A DNA stretch of 6,315 bases from an uncultured Eubacteriales bacterium (GCA_900318545.1 ONLC01000132.1:1-6315); one strand, 5' to 3'; positions 1-6,315 are shown, counted from the first letter of the stretch. The notes: generated from the letters alone by a model not told the origin. A program made the numbers and translations.

Positions 1-1
1 A

Positions 2-1822
2 AGGCTTACAAGAGTGGGTGCCGAGTCATACGTTTCTAAGCTGACATTACAGGCTAAAAAGAGCAAGTCGGGAGAGCAGTCAGAGATGATACGCTCGCTT
101 AACAAGCTGGTAAAGCTGGCAGGTATACTTATTATCCCTGTGGGAGCTTTGCTTTTCAATCACAGCTACTTTTTAAGGCACCTGAGCTTTCACCAGAGTG
201 TAAGAACGACAGTTGCATCTATAATAGGCATGATACCAGAGGGTCTGTTCCTGCTGGCAAGCGTGACCCTCGTTATCAGTGCTATGAGGCTTGCAAGGCA
301 GAAGGTACTTGTGCATGATATGAAATGCATTGAAACCCTTGCAAGAGTAAATGTCCTATGCGTTGACAAGACGGGTACTATTACCGAGAATACAATGAAG
401 GTATCCGACTTCACACCTATCGGCAGTGTCAGCCGTGAGGAGCTTATGAGTATAATCAGCGACTTTGCCTCGGAGCAGTCGGCTGACAACATCACTATGG
501 CGGCAATGAAGCAGTACTTCACCTCGCCTACAGGCTCGGCTATAACGGCACACACGGATTTTTCTTCTGAGTTCAAGTATTCAAGTGTTACTATAAACAA
601 GCAGGCTTATGTTCTCGGTGCTCCCGAGTGGGTGCTCAGAGAACAATACGGAGACTTCGCCGAGCAGATAGAGTCCTACGGCCGCAGGGGCTACAGGGTG
701 CTTGCCTTTGTGAAGTACTTCGGCACACCCGATGGAAAGGCTCTCAAAGAGGACTGCGAGCCGCTGGCACTTATCATGATAGCAAACCCTGTACGTGAGA
801 CAGCACCTGCGACATTCAAATTCTTCGCTGATGAGGGCGTTGAGGTCAAGGTCATCTCGGGAGACAACCCGATAACTGTTTCAGAGGTCGCAAAGCAGGC
901 AGGAATTGCAAACGCAGAAAAGTACGTCGATGCATCTACCCTTACGACAGATGCGGCTATCTATGAGGCTATGAAAAACTACACTGTCTTTGGCAGAGTT
1001 ACTCCCGACCAGAAGAGAAAGTTTGTAAAGGCATTGCAGTCTCAGGACAAGGTAGTTGCTATGACAGGCGACGGTGTAAATGATATCTTAGCCCTTAAAG
1101 ACGCTGACTGCTCAGTGGCTATGGCATCGGGAAGCGATGCAGCGGCTCATGCGGCACAGCTTGTACTGCTTGATTCTGACTTTGCCCACATGACTGACGT
1201 TGTTATGGAGGGCAGACAGGTAGTAAACAATATGGAGCGTTCGGGAAGCCTTTTCTTAGTAAAGAACATTTTCTCTATGGTGCTCTCGATAGTTACGGTA
1301 ATTTTCGGAGTGGTATATCCGCTTGCTCCCTCACAGATAACGCTTGTAAGTACATTCACTATAGGTATTCCTGCATTTCTGCTCTCACAGGTGCCCGACC
1401 ATTATCTCATAAAGGGTCACTTTATGAAAAACATCATCATGAAGGCTCTCCCGGGCGGTCTGGCGGACGTGGTCGTCGTTATGGCGGCTGTGGTGTTCGG
1501 GCAGATATTCGAGGTCTCCGACTCGGAGATAACCACCTGTGCAACGATACTTCTCTCTGTAGTCGGCATAATGGTTCTCAGGCAGATAAGCAAGCCCCTT
1601 TCAAATTACAAGAGGTCTATCATTCTTCTTTGTGCGGCAGGCGTGTTCTTCTCATTCCGTATGCTTGACTGGTTCTTCGGCACTACCGCACTTTCAACTC
1701 AGGGTATACTTCTCTGCGTGAACTTCGGCATTATGGCTGATACGTTCATCAGGTTCATCAATTTCCTTATTCAGAACGGTGAGAAGGTTTTACAAAGACT
1801 TACAGGAAAGATAAAGGCTTAG
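2..1822 (+). CDS. Cation-transporting P-type ATPase, 5'-truncated by window edge
   Basis: This is an integral membrane pump that uses ATP to move a cation through a phospho-aspartate intermediate. The frame is open from base 2 and no credible start precedes the homologous region, so the gene begins upstream; the GTG at 14 is an internal valine. Visible elements, in order: M3/M4 helices (nt ~113-163 and ~209-289) with the M4 motif PEGL (nt 236-247); the phosphorylation motif DKTGTIT with catalytic Asp at nt 365-367; a short nucleotide-binding domain with LGAPE in place of the usual KGAPE; the hinge GDNPIT (nt 860-877); TGDGVND (nt 1064-1084); then six hydrophobic segments at nt ~1250-1790, matching M5-M10. 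The N-terminal membrane helices and the actuator-domain TGE motif are outside the window. PEGL resembles type II Ca/Mg pumps and the uncharacterised YfgQ-like Firmicute group (family knowledge); the ion cannot be assigned. It is first in a tight plus-strand array, 15 bp before the HSP90 gene. Confidence 0.95.
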   Translation, partial: RLTRVGAESYVSKLTLQAKKSKSGEQSEMIRSLNKLVKLAGILIIPVGALLFNHSYFLRHLSFHQSVRTTVASIIGMIPEGLFLLASVTLVISAMRLARQKVLVHDMKCIETLARVNVLCVDKTGTITENTMKVSDFTPIGSVSREELMSIISDFASEQSADNITMAAMKQYFTSPTGSAITAHTDFSSEFKYSSVTINKQAYVLGAPEWVLREQYGDFAEQIESYGRRGYRVLAFVKYFGTPDGKALKEDCEPLALIMIANPVRETAPATFKFFADEGVEVKVISGDNPITVSEVAKQAGIANAEKYVDASTLTTDAAIYEAMKNYTVFGRVTPDQKRKFVKALQSQDKVVAMTGDGVNDILALKDADCSVAMASGSDAAAHAAQLVLLDSDFAHMTDVVMEGRQVVNNMERSGSLFLVKNIFSMVLSIVTVIFGVVYPLAPSQITLVSTFTIGIPAFLLSQVPDHYLIKGHFMKNIIMKALPGGLADVVVVMAAVVFGQIFEVSDSEITTCATILLSVVGIMVLRQISKPLSNYKRSIILLCAAGVFFSFRMLDWFFGTTALSTQGILLCVNFGIMADTFIRFINFLIQNGEKVLQRLTGKIKA

Positions 1823-1825
1823 AAC

Positions 1826-1831
1826 AGGGAG
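1826..1831 (+). promoter_or_regulatory. Ribosome binding site of the HSP90-family gene
   Basis: AGGGAG lies six bases before the ATG at 1838, inside the 15-base gap after the ATPase stop. The site and its spacing fix the HSP90 start, and no room remains for an independent promoter in the gap, which supports co-transcription with the ATPase gene. Confidence 0.75.
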
Positions 1832-1837
1832 AGCAGT

Positions 1838-3589
1838 ATGGACGATTTTCAGTTTAACGTTGACCTTGGAGGAATGATCTCGATTCTCTCCGACCATTTA
1901 TACAGCAGTCCCGATGTGTTTTTAAGGGAGCTTTTACAGAATGCCGCCGATGCGGTAAGCATGAGGATCAAGGCTGAGCCGACATTTTCCGAGCCCGAGA
2001 TAAATGTCACGGCCGACGGCTCTTCTCTGAGCTTCACTGACAGCGGTATAGGACTTACGGAGGAGGAGGTACACAAGTTTATCTCCGTTATAGGGCAGTC
2101 CTCAAAAAGAGGGAACGGCTCGGACTACATAGGCAGGTTCGGCATAGGAATGCTCTCCTGCTTTATTGTGACAGACGAGATAGTGCTGCGTTCACGCTCC
2201 GTGAAGGAGCCTGACAAGGCAGTTGAGTGGCACGGCTTCGCTGACGGAAGGTACAGAGTGTCACAGATAAAGCCTGATATGCCCTTCGGGAGCACGATAA
2301 GCTTCAAGCCGAAAAAGGACTGCGAGGACTTCTTTACTGCGGCTTATGCGGCTGAAAGACTGACCTACTTCGGGCTGCCGCTGCCATATCCGATCTATGT
2401 GTCGGACGGAAGCGGAATGAAGCTTCTGATAAACTCTCTGCCTGCAAAGGGCAGCAGCAAAAAGACCGTTCTGCAAATGGGAAAACGCATTTTCGGCACG
2501 GACTATGATTTTCTTGACTGTATAGACCTCAGATCAAAATCAAGGCTTTTCAGCGGAGCTGCCTATATACTGCCGTTCACCGTATCGGCGGCAAGCGGAC
2601 TTAAAAACCGCCACAGAATATATCTTAAAAATATGCTTCTTACCGAAAGCGGAGTTTCTCTTCTGCCTGAGTGGGCATTCTTTGTAAGGTGCTTTATAAA
2701 TACCGACAAGCTCCGCCCGACAGCCTCAAGAGAGGACTTCGTAGCCGATGAGGACCTGGCAAAGGCAAAGGAAGAGCTCGGCAAATGCATTGCAGACTAC
2801 CTTGATGAGCTCTCTTTCAAAGATCCTGCACTCTTAGCAAGGATAGAGAGCCTGCACGGAACGGCACTGCGGTCGGTTGCCTGCGAGAACGAGCGTATTC
2901 TCAGAACGTTTATGCCTTACTTTGAGTTCGAGACAAGCCTTGGCATACTCAGGGGAAGCAGCCTTATGGACTACAGAGGTACAGTTTACTACAGTGCCGA
3001 CATTGATACGTTCAGGCAGATAAAGCCTATTTTCTCAGAGCTTGGAAAAATGCTTGTGAATGTGTCCTATACGCACGAAAAACGGCTGTTTGAGTTTGCA
3101 GGAAGAATGGGTGTGCTGAATGCTCAGCCGATAAGCGAGAGCGTAATAGAGGAAAGCCTGCTCGACTGTGATGAGCCCGAAAGCTTTGAAGGACTGCTCT
3201 CGGTGTTTAATACAGCTTTGAAGGACTTTGAATGCAGGGCTGTGCTCAAAACCTTTGAGCCGCCGCAGATAAGCTGTATTTATGTTCCCGATCGTGAGGC
3301 TGAAACGAAAAAGGACATAGAGCACGCCAAAGAAAACAGCGATGAGCTCTTCTCGGGAATGCTGGACGCATTTGAGGAAGAGGTAAAGGAAGCGTGCTCG
3401 GCACTGTATCTCAATGCTTCGGCAGAGCTGATAGTTAAGCTCTCAAAAACGGAGGACGGGGAAAAGCTCTCCGCCTTTGCAAAGATACTTTACATACAGG
3501 CACTCATATCGGGCGGCTTCCCTGTGAGACCTAAGGATATGAGCATAATGAACGAAAACCTTATAAAGCTGATAGAATGGGGGCTGTAA
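1838..3589 (+). CDS. Divergent HSP90-family (HtpG-like) chaperone ATPase
   Basis: The 583-residue soluble protein has the GHKL ATP-binding domain and middle domain of HSP90. The start is secure because the N-terminus aligns with the first HSP90 helix. Motifs: LRELLQNAADA with predicted catalytic Glu31 and Mg-binding Asn35; DSGIGL at 68-73; GRFGIG at 99-104, where HtpG usually has GQFGVG; and GSTISF at 151-156. The middle domain shows LLPEW near 275-279 and KLRPTASRED at 291-300, whose Arg298 matches the ATP-contacting arginine of HSP90 (Arg380 in yeast). The protein is therefore probably an active ATPase. It is somewhat shorter than typical HtpG (about 620 residues). There is no charged linker, the region after ~310 is poorly conserved, and the C-terminus has no MEEVD-type tail. 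It sits between a P-type ATPase gene and a TPR-like gene whose start is one base after its stop. It is probably a specialised paralogue rather than the housekeeping htpG, so no symbol is given. Confidence 0.93.
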   Translation: MDDFQFNVDLGGMISILSDHLYSSPDVFLRELLQNAADAVSMRIKAEPTFSEPEINVTADGSSLSFTDSGIGLTEEEVHKFISVIGQSSKRGNGSDYIGRFGIGMLSCFIVTDEIVLRSRSVKEPDKAVEWHGFADGRYRVSQIKPDMPFGSTISFKPKKDCEDFFTAAYAAERLTYFGLPLPYPIYVSDGSGMKLLINSLPAKGSSKKTVLQMGKRIFGTDYDFLDCIDLRSKSRLFSGAAYILPFTVSAASGLKNRHRIYLKNMLLTESGVSLLPEWAFFVRCFINTDKLRPTASREDFVADEDLAKAKEELGKCIADYLDELSFKDPALLARIESLHGTALRSVACENERILRTFMPYFEFETSLGILRGSSLMDYRGTVYYSADIDTFRQIKPIFSELGKMLVNVSYTHEKRLFEFAGRMGVLNAQPISESVIEESLLDCDEPESFEGLLSVFNTALKDFECRAVLKTFEPPQISCIYVPDREAETKKDIEHAKENSDELFSGMLDAFEEEVKEACSALYLNASAELIVKLSKTEDGEKLSAFAKILYIQALISGGFPVRPKDMSIMNENLIKLIEWGL

Positions 3590-3590
3590 A

Positions 3591-5537
3591 ATGTTTGACA
3601 GAGATTACTTCAACACACTTGAACACGGAGAGGAAAGAATGAGCTACCTCAAAAAGGAGATCGCAGAGGCAGACGCTCAGAAGGATATCAAGTCTATGAT
3701 AGACCTGAGATACAGGTACATAAATGAGTCGGTATTTCACGGTGACAGCTTTAAGGGGCTGCTGATGTTCCCTGAGTATATGAAGCTGGTTGACGATAAC
3801 CCCGATGATGCTGATATCGTTGATTTTATGTTTGCATTCAAGTGGATAATCGAGAACTCCCGTGAGTTCTATCAGATACCTATGGAGCAGATAGAGGGCT
3901 ACTTCGACAGCTACAAGGAGCACCTTGAACGCTACGGCTACACTCCGAGGACCTATAACTTCAAGAAGGCACAGTTCTACCGCAATATTGACTCGAAGAA
4001 GGCGCTGAAATATCTCTCGCTGTTTGACCGCTTTGAGCGTACACAGGTCAGTGACTGCAAGGCCTGCGAGGCAGGCTTTATGGCTGAAATGGAGCTGAGA
4101 TTCGGCTCTGCGGAGAAGGCGGTTTCAATGCTCAATGAAATGCAGCAGAGAAATATGCGCTGTGCCGAGGTACCGCAGGTGACCTATGCCTGCTTTGCGG
4201 ATAACCTCTCCAGAATGGGCTATTATGATGAAGCTGACCACTACGCTGAACTTGCTCTGCCGATGATGAAGGGCGAATATGTGAATTTCACCTACGAGAT
4301 AAGCTCAATTATTGAGCTTAAAACCGTCACCGACATAAATGCAGCCTATGACCTTATCTGCGAGACTCTGCACCTGTTCTCGGGGCTTAAAAACCAGCTT
4401 TACCGCTTCTATTACGCTGAGGCTGCCTACCGCTTCTTTGACAGGTACTTAAAGGGCGGAAATGACCCTGTGATACCTATGAAGCTCTCGGCTGAGTTTG
4501 AAAAGTACTCCGAGGACGGAAAGTACGATGCAGCGGAGCTTCGTGACTGGTTCTACGGCATTGCTGAGGACCTGGCAAGGAAGTTTGATGAAAGAAATCA
4601 GAGCGACTTCTGCACAAAGCACCTTGCCTTTGAGTTCCCCGAGAGCCCCGAGCAGGAGCTGAAGCTTCCTATGCACTCCACTGTAAAGGCAAGCTCTATG
4701 GCTTATGCTATCCCGCTTTTCTCTCAGGACGATCTGCCCGACATTGACAGTATTCACGCTATGCTGACAGACGGCAGCCGCTTTGATGAGGTTATGCTTT
4801 TCAGGGGCAGCGATGAGGAACAGGTAATCATCATCACGGCAAAAAAACACAATAGCGACAGCTATGAGATAAGGCTGATGCTAAGAGATCCTATAGATGT
4901 GTCTGCGTTCAAGCAGTCGCATTATCTGCCCGAGGGTACTATGGATAAGCTCGCAGAGAGCGAGGCTTCGTGCATTATAACTGTTCAGGGCGGCAAGTCG
5001 AATCATGTAAGGCTGAAGCTTATGATCGACATTCTCGGTGCGGTCAGCAGCAGCTCGGGTGCGGTGCTTGACCTTGTCAATTCGAGGGTATACTCTCACA
5101 AGTGGGTAAAGCTTGAAGCGGAGGGCGAGAGCGTTCCCTACAATTCGTATTTCTACCGTGTCTGGATATATCAATCCGCTTTCAAGGAGGGCTGCTATGA
5201 CCTTGTGGCAGGCGGTCTTGAAAGCTGCGGTCAGAGAGAGCTGTTTATTCCTGCTGTTTCCGAGGAAGCCTTCGGATCTGCACAGAGCTTTCTCAGGCAA
5301 GTGGCAAACTATGCACTTTACGGTGACGGTCTCCCCGATGAGGGGCTTGACTTCAACTGTGGTATTGTTTATGCGGACAAGGGCTTCTGCCGTGTAAAGT
5401 GGGAACCGTTTGACAGCCCTGCCGAGGACGAGGATGTTGTTTTCATGCAGCCGATTATTGCACTGCCCGGTGCGGATAAAGAGTTTTTCCGCCCGATAAC
5501 CGAGCTTTCAGAGGAGGAGCTCAGCGAGATCAAGTGA
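3591..5537 (+). CDS. TPR-like helical protein with C-terminal DUF4026-like domain, frame ends early
   Basis: This 648-residue soluble protein has no signal peptide or membrane segment. Residues 1 to ~340 are rich in paired amphipathic helices; the clearest TPR-like unit is around 201-227 (NLSRMGYYDEADHYAELAL), which suggests a protein-binding scaffold. From ~361 the composition changes to a mixed alpha/beta domain with GCYDLVAGGLESCGQREL at 534-551. That segment recalls the hThGL-x-RCG-x-x-EL pattern of DUF4026/DUF2314-type proteins; the assignment is tentative and no activity is known to me. The gene starts one base after the HSP90 stop, implying translational coupling, so it may encode a partner of that chaperone. 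The start at 3591 has only a GGGGG-type ribosome site; the ATG at 3639 (Met17) has a stronger one. The frame ends at TGA 5535-5537 after ELSEEELSEIK, but homologous-looking sequence continues in the +1 frame, so the native product is probably about 755 residues. Confidence 0.85.
   Translation: MFDRDYFNTLEHGEERMSYLKKEIAEADAQKDIKSMIDLRYRYINESVFHGDSFKGLLMFPEYMKLVDDNPDDADIVDFMFAFKWIIENSREFYQIPMEQIEGYFDSYKEHLERYGYTPRTYNFKKAQFYRNIDSKKALKYLSLFDRFERTQVSDCKACEAGFMAEMELRFGSAEKAVSMLNEMQQRNMRCAEVPQVTYACFADNLSRMGYYDEADHYAELALPMMKGEYVNFTYEISSIIELKTVTDINAAYDLICETLHLFSGLKNQLYRFYYAEAAYRFFDRYLKGGNDPVIPMKLSAEFEKYSEDGKYDAAELRDWFYGIAEDLARKFDERNQSDFCTKHLAFEFPESPEQELKLPMHSTVKASSMAYAIPLFSQDDLPDIDSIHAMLTDGSRFDEVMLFRGSDEEQVIIITAKKHNSDSYEIRLMLRDPIDVSAFKQSHYLPEGTMDKLAESEASCIITVQGGKSNHVRLKLMIDILGAVSSSSGAVLDLVNSRVYSHKWVKLEAEGESVPYNSYFYRVWIYQSAFKEGCYDLVAGGLESCGQRELFIPAVSEEAFGSAQSFLRQVANYALYGDGLPDEGLDFNCGIVYADKGFCRVKWEPFDSPAEDEDVVFMQPIIALPGADKEFFRPITELSEEELSEIK
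3627..3633 (+). promoter_or_regulatory. Strong internal Shine-Dalgarno before an alternative start
   Basis: GGAGAGG ends five bases before an in-frame ATG at 3639 (Met17 of the TPR-like protein). This is a better ribosome site than the GGGGG stretch at 3579-3583 that serves the ATG at 3591. Translation may start at 3639 instead of, or as well as, 3591. The earlier start is kept because it abuts the HSP90 stop and fits coupling. Confidence 0.4.
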
Positions 5538-5859
5538 CAATGACGAGAAAAAGCACGCAGAGCGTTTTGCCCGTATATTTGAGTTCTACAAGGCTCATGC
5601 CGACAGCTGTGAGCTCTGTGCAGGCTATGCGATAAGCTATGCAGACGAGGACGAGGAGGACCTTGAAGCATATCCGTACCTCAGGCTGTATCCCGACGGC
5701 TCGGGCGAGGTAGTAAATGCTGATGTGCCTGCTCTCGGGCTGAAAATCGGAGACAAGACCGAACAGCCTGCCGACAAAATATACACATGGAAGCTTGTTC
5801 ACGGTGAAGACGAATTCTACGCCGATGACCTCTATATGCTCGAGGACATTATCGGATAA
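5536..5859 (+). pseudogene. Out-of-frame C-terminal tail of the TPR-like/DUF4026-like gene
   Basis: This is an open stretch of 107 codons plus TAA in the +1 frame relative to the preceding gene. It begins at the GAC that overlaps the upstream TGA (AAG-TGAC) and ends DEFYADDLYMLEDIIG. It looks coding: acidic, charged and globular, with a CELC pair and residues such as AYPYLRLYPDG. It has no ATG, GTG or TTG near its beginning, so it cannot readily be a separate gene. The +1 frame is closed upstream by TAA at 5497-5499, so a single frame change between 5500 and 5537 (one extra base, or two missing) would join the parts into roughly 755 residues. Alternatives are a real inactivating mutation, a sequencing or assembly error, or less likely programmed +1 frameshifting. 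The last 16 residues recur in the inverted copy at the right edge, which shows that this C-terminus is used by another gene. Confidence 0.7.
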
Positions 5860-5903
5860 GAAAAACAACAAGAGTACTCTTTTTCGGGTAATAGGTTATA
5901 GTT
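5808..5903 (+). repeat. Left arm of a 96-bp near-perfect inverted repeat
   Basis: Bases 5808-5903 match the reverse complement of 6220-6315 at 95 of 96 positions; the single difference is T5816 against the complement of 6307, changing TTC (Phe) to TAC (Tyr). The arm covers the last codons of the out-of-frame tail, its TAA and 44 bases of 3' flank. It contains the 12-base perfect palindrome AAGAGTACTCTT at 5870-5881 followed by a short T run. The paired arm reaches the window edge, so the repeat may be longer. Confidence 0.95.
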
Positions 5904-5910
5904 AATAATG

Positions 5911-5934
5911 AAGGCTCCGATTTTTCGGAGCCTT
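5911..5934 (+). terminator. Terminator-like GGCTCCGA hairpin, left copy
   Basis: The arms AAGGCTCCGA (5911-5920) and TCGGAGCCTT (5925-5934) form a perfect 10-bp stem with a TTTT loop, 52 bases after the TAA of the out-of-frame tail. Position and stability suggest an end-of-operon terminator. However, no T tract follows on either strand, so it may act mainly to block exonucleases or belong to a repeat family. It is almost identical to the hairpin at 6195-6218. Confidence 0.5.
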
Positions 5935-5981
5935 CAGTCTGTCGATAAACTCAAAAAAGTGCAGAATCAGCCCTCGGCGTG

Positions 5982-5997
5982 GCAGGGAAAACCCTGC
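5982..5997. repeat. Short hairpin GCAGGG-AAAA-CCCTGC
   Basis: A perfect 6-bp GC-rich stem with an AAAA loop lies in the left part of the spacer. No T run follows on the plus strand. On the minus strand the next bases are also not T-rich, so a terminator role is not supported. Confidence 0.7.
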
Positions 5998-6078
5998 ACC
6001 ATCATCGCGACGTTCTTTTGTTTGGACTTTTCCTGCCTTGAACGCAGAGATAGGTAGTGCGGAGCTTAGCCTCGTCAG

Positions 6079-6098
6079 GTCTGTACATTCGTACAGAC
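6079..6098. repeat. Short hairpin GTCTGTAC-ATTC-GTACAGAC
   Basis: A perfect 8-bp stem with a 4-base loop lies near the middle of the spacer. It is flanked by similar GCCTCG words at 6069-6074 and 6101-6106. No adjacent T tract is seen, so a role as an RNA fold or recognition palindrome is as likely as termination. Confidence 0.75.
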
Positions 6099-6122
6099 AG
6101 CCTCGGCTGGGAAAGAGGAGAG

Positions 6123-6137
6123 AGGGGCTTCGCCCCT
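6123..6137. repeat. GC hairpin AGGGGC-TTC-GCCCCT
   Basis: A perfect 6-bp stem with a 3-base loop, extendable by weaker pairs on each side. It is the first of two closely spaced GGGGC/GCCCC stems, typical in form of REP-like intergenic palindromes. Confidence 0.75.
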
Positions 6138-6145
6138 TTGCCCCA

Positions 6146-6162
6146 CTGGGGCTACGCCCCAG
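6146..6162. repeat. GC hairpin CTGGGGC-TAC-GCCCCAG
   Basis: A perfect 7-bp stem with a 3-base loop, eight bases after the preceding GC stem and followed by ACCCCG. The pair resembles a tandem unit of a dispersed intergenic repeat; this link is inferred from its form, not from a search. Confidence 0.75.
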
Positions 6163-6194
6163 ACCCCGTTTAAAAGGACTTTTGCAACAAGCTC

Positions 6195-6218
6195 AAGGCT
6201 CCGAAAATTCGGAGCCTT
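6195..6218 (-). terminator. Terminator-like GGCTCCGA hairpin, right copy
   Basis: The arms AAGGCTCCGA (6195-6204) and TCGGAGCCTT (6209-6218) pair perfectly; an extra A-T pair can extend the stem to 11 bp. It lies 45 bases downstream of the stop of the minus-strand partial gene, mirroring the left copy. No T tract follows on the minus strand, so termination is only probable. The two copies differ in the loop and in a few bases just outside the stem. Confidence 0.5.
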
Positions 6219-6219
6219 A

Positions 6220-6315
6220 AACTATAACCTATTACCCGAAAAAGAGTACTCTTGTTGTTTTTCTTATCCGATAATGTCCTCGAGCATATAGAGGTCATCG
6301 GCGTAGTATTCGTCT
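6220..6315 (-). repeat. Right arm of the 96-bp inverted repeat, cut by window edge
   Basis: This is the reverse-complement partner of 5808-5903 with one mismatch at 6307. The match continues to the last base of the window, so the true length of the repeat is unknown. Towards the centre, identity breaks where the left arm has AATAATG and the right arm a shorter spacer before the shared hairpin. Confidence 0.95.
6264..6315 (-). CDS. C-terminal end of a second, convergent copy of the DUF4026-like tail (partial)
   Basis: On the minus strand, codons from 6314 down to the TAA at 6266-6264 read DEYYADDLYMLEDIIG. This is the same C-terminus as the out-of-frame tail at 5536-5859 except for Tyr in place of Phe. 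Only 16 codons are visible, so this could be the end of a full convergent paralogue, a fragment, or part of an inverted assembly artefact. The identical stop codon and 3' flank point to a recent duplication or gene conversion if the join is real. Confidence 0.5.
   Translation of the reverse strand, partial: DEYYADDLYMLEDIIG

Larger units (their letters stand above)
5904..6219. other. Hairpin-rich non-coding spacer between inverted repeat arms
   Basis: I see no credible gene in these 316 bases. Besides the two GGCTCCGA hairpins near its ends, the spacer holds four strong stems at 5982-5997, 6079-6098, 6123-6137 and 6146-6162. The G/C-rich right half (6112-6170) differs in composition from the coding DNA. 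Similar GGGGC-loop-GCCCC stems are, from general experience, common in intergenic DNA of gut Clostridia, so this may be a REP-like or other dispersed intergenic element. A structured RNA on either strand cannot be excluded. Confidence 0.6.

Noticed and set aside
14..16. GTG as the start of the P-type ATPase
   Set aside because: The frame is open to the window edge. The family needs an upstream N-terminal membrane and actuator region, so this codon is internal.
3561..3923. 120-codon minus-strand open frame across the HSP90/TPR junction
   Set aside because: It is antisense to two well-supported genes and shows no family motif or ribosome site.
5113..5397. 94-codon plus-strand open frame inside the third gene
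   Set aside because: It is fully nested in the DUF4026-like domain coding sequence and its product is not recognisable.
5500..5537. Programmed +1 frameshift of the prfB type
   Set aside because: The Shine-Dalgarno-like stretch is too far upstream and the shift codon AAG is not slippery in the way CUU is. It is kept only as a minor alternative in the findings.
5540..5635. ATG overlapping the region just after the TGA at 5535, 31 codons
   Set aside because: It is in a third frame, not that of the C-terminal tail. The nearest AGGAGG-like site is over 20 bases away and the product has no recognisable features.
5530..5871. 113-codon minus-strand open frame opposite the C-terminal tail
   Set aside because: The plus +1 frame carries the coding signature, including a C-terminus repeated elsewhere; this frame is its shadow.
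5904..6219. CRISPR array, tRNA or insertion sequence in the spacer
   Set aside because: There are no regularly spaced direct repeats, no cloverleaf and no transposase. The inverted arms are gene tails rather than typical transposon ends.
6038..6220. 60-codon plus-strand open frame in the spacer
   Set aside because: It has a non-ATG start, no ribosome site, an Arg/Pro/Gly-rich product created by the GC hairpins, and overlap with the terminator-like stem. It is not a credible gene.

Overview
The window looks like a chromosomal operon from a Clostridia-type Firmicute, most likely a gut or rumen Ruminococcus-like member of the Oscillospiraceae. This rests on intermediate base composition, AGGAGG-like ribosome sites, the protein families present, and GC-rich intergenic hairpins of a kind I associate with those genomes. 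The taxonomic call is inference; no rRNA or other marker is present.

All recognisable genes up to base 5859 lie on the plus strand in one tight array. First is the 3' two-thirds or more of a cation-transporting P-type ATPase (2-1822, 5' end outside the window). After 15 bp comes a divergent HSP90-family ATPase (1838-3589). After a single base comes a large soluble protein with a helical, TPR-like N-terminal half and a C-terminal domain tentatively of the DUF4026 type (3591-5537). This last reading frame stops early: its apparent C-terminal 107 residues continue in the +1 frame without a start codon (5536-5859). The gene is therefore frameshifted, either genuinely or through a sequence error.

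From 5860 to the right edge the window is non-coding except for its last 52 bases. The end of the third gene and about 44 bases of its 3' flank (5808-5903) recur as an inverted copy at 6220-6315 with one mismatch in 96 bases. The right edge therefore encodes, on the minus strand, the tail of a second, convergent copy of the same C-terminus. Two nearly identical GGCTCCGA hairpins sit just inside the repeats, and the 316-base spacer carries four further strong hairpins.

The HSP90 and TPR-like genes look translationally coupled and are the best candidate for a functional unit: a diverged bacterial HSP90 with a dedicated TPR-like partner. Co-transcription with the membrane ATPase is suggested by spacing only. 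No promoter for the operon is visible, because its start lies upstream of base 1.
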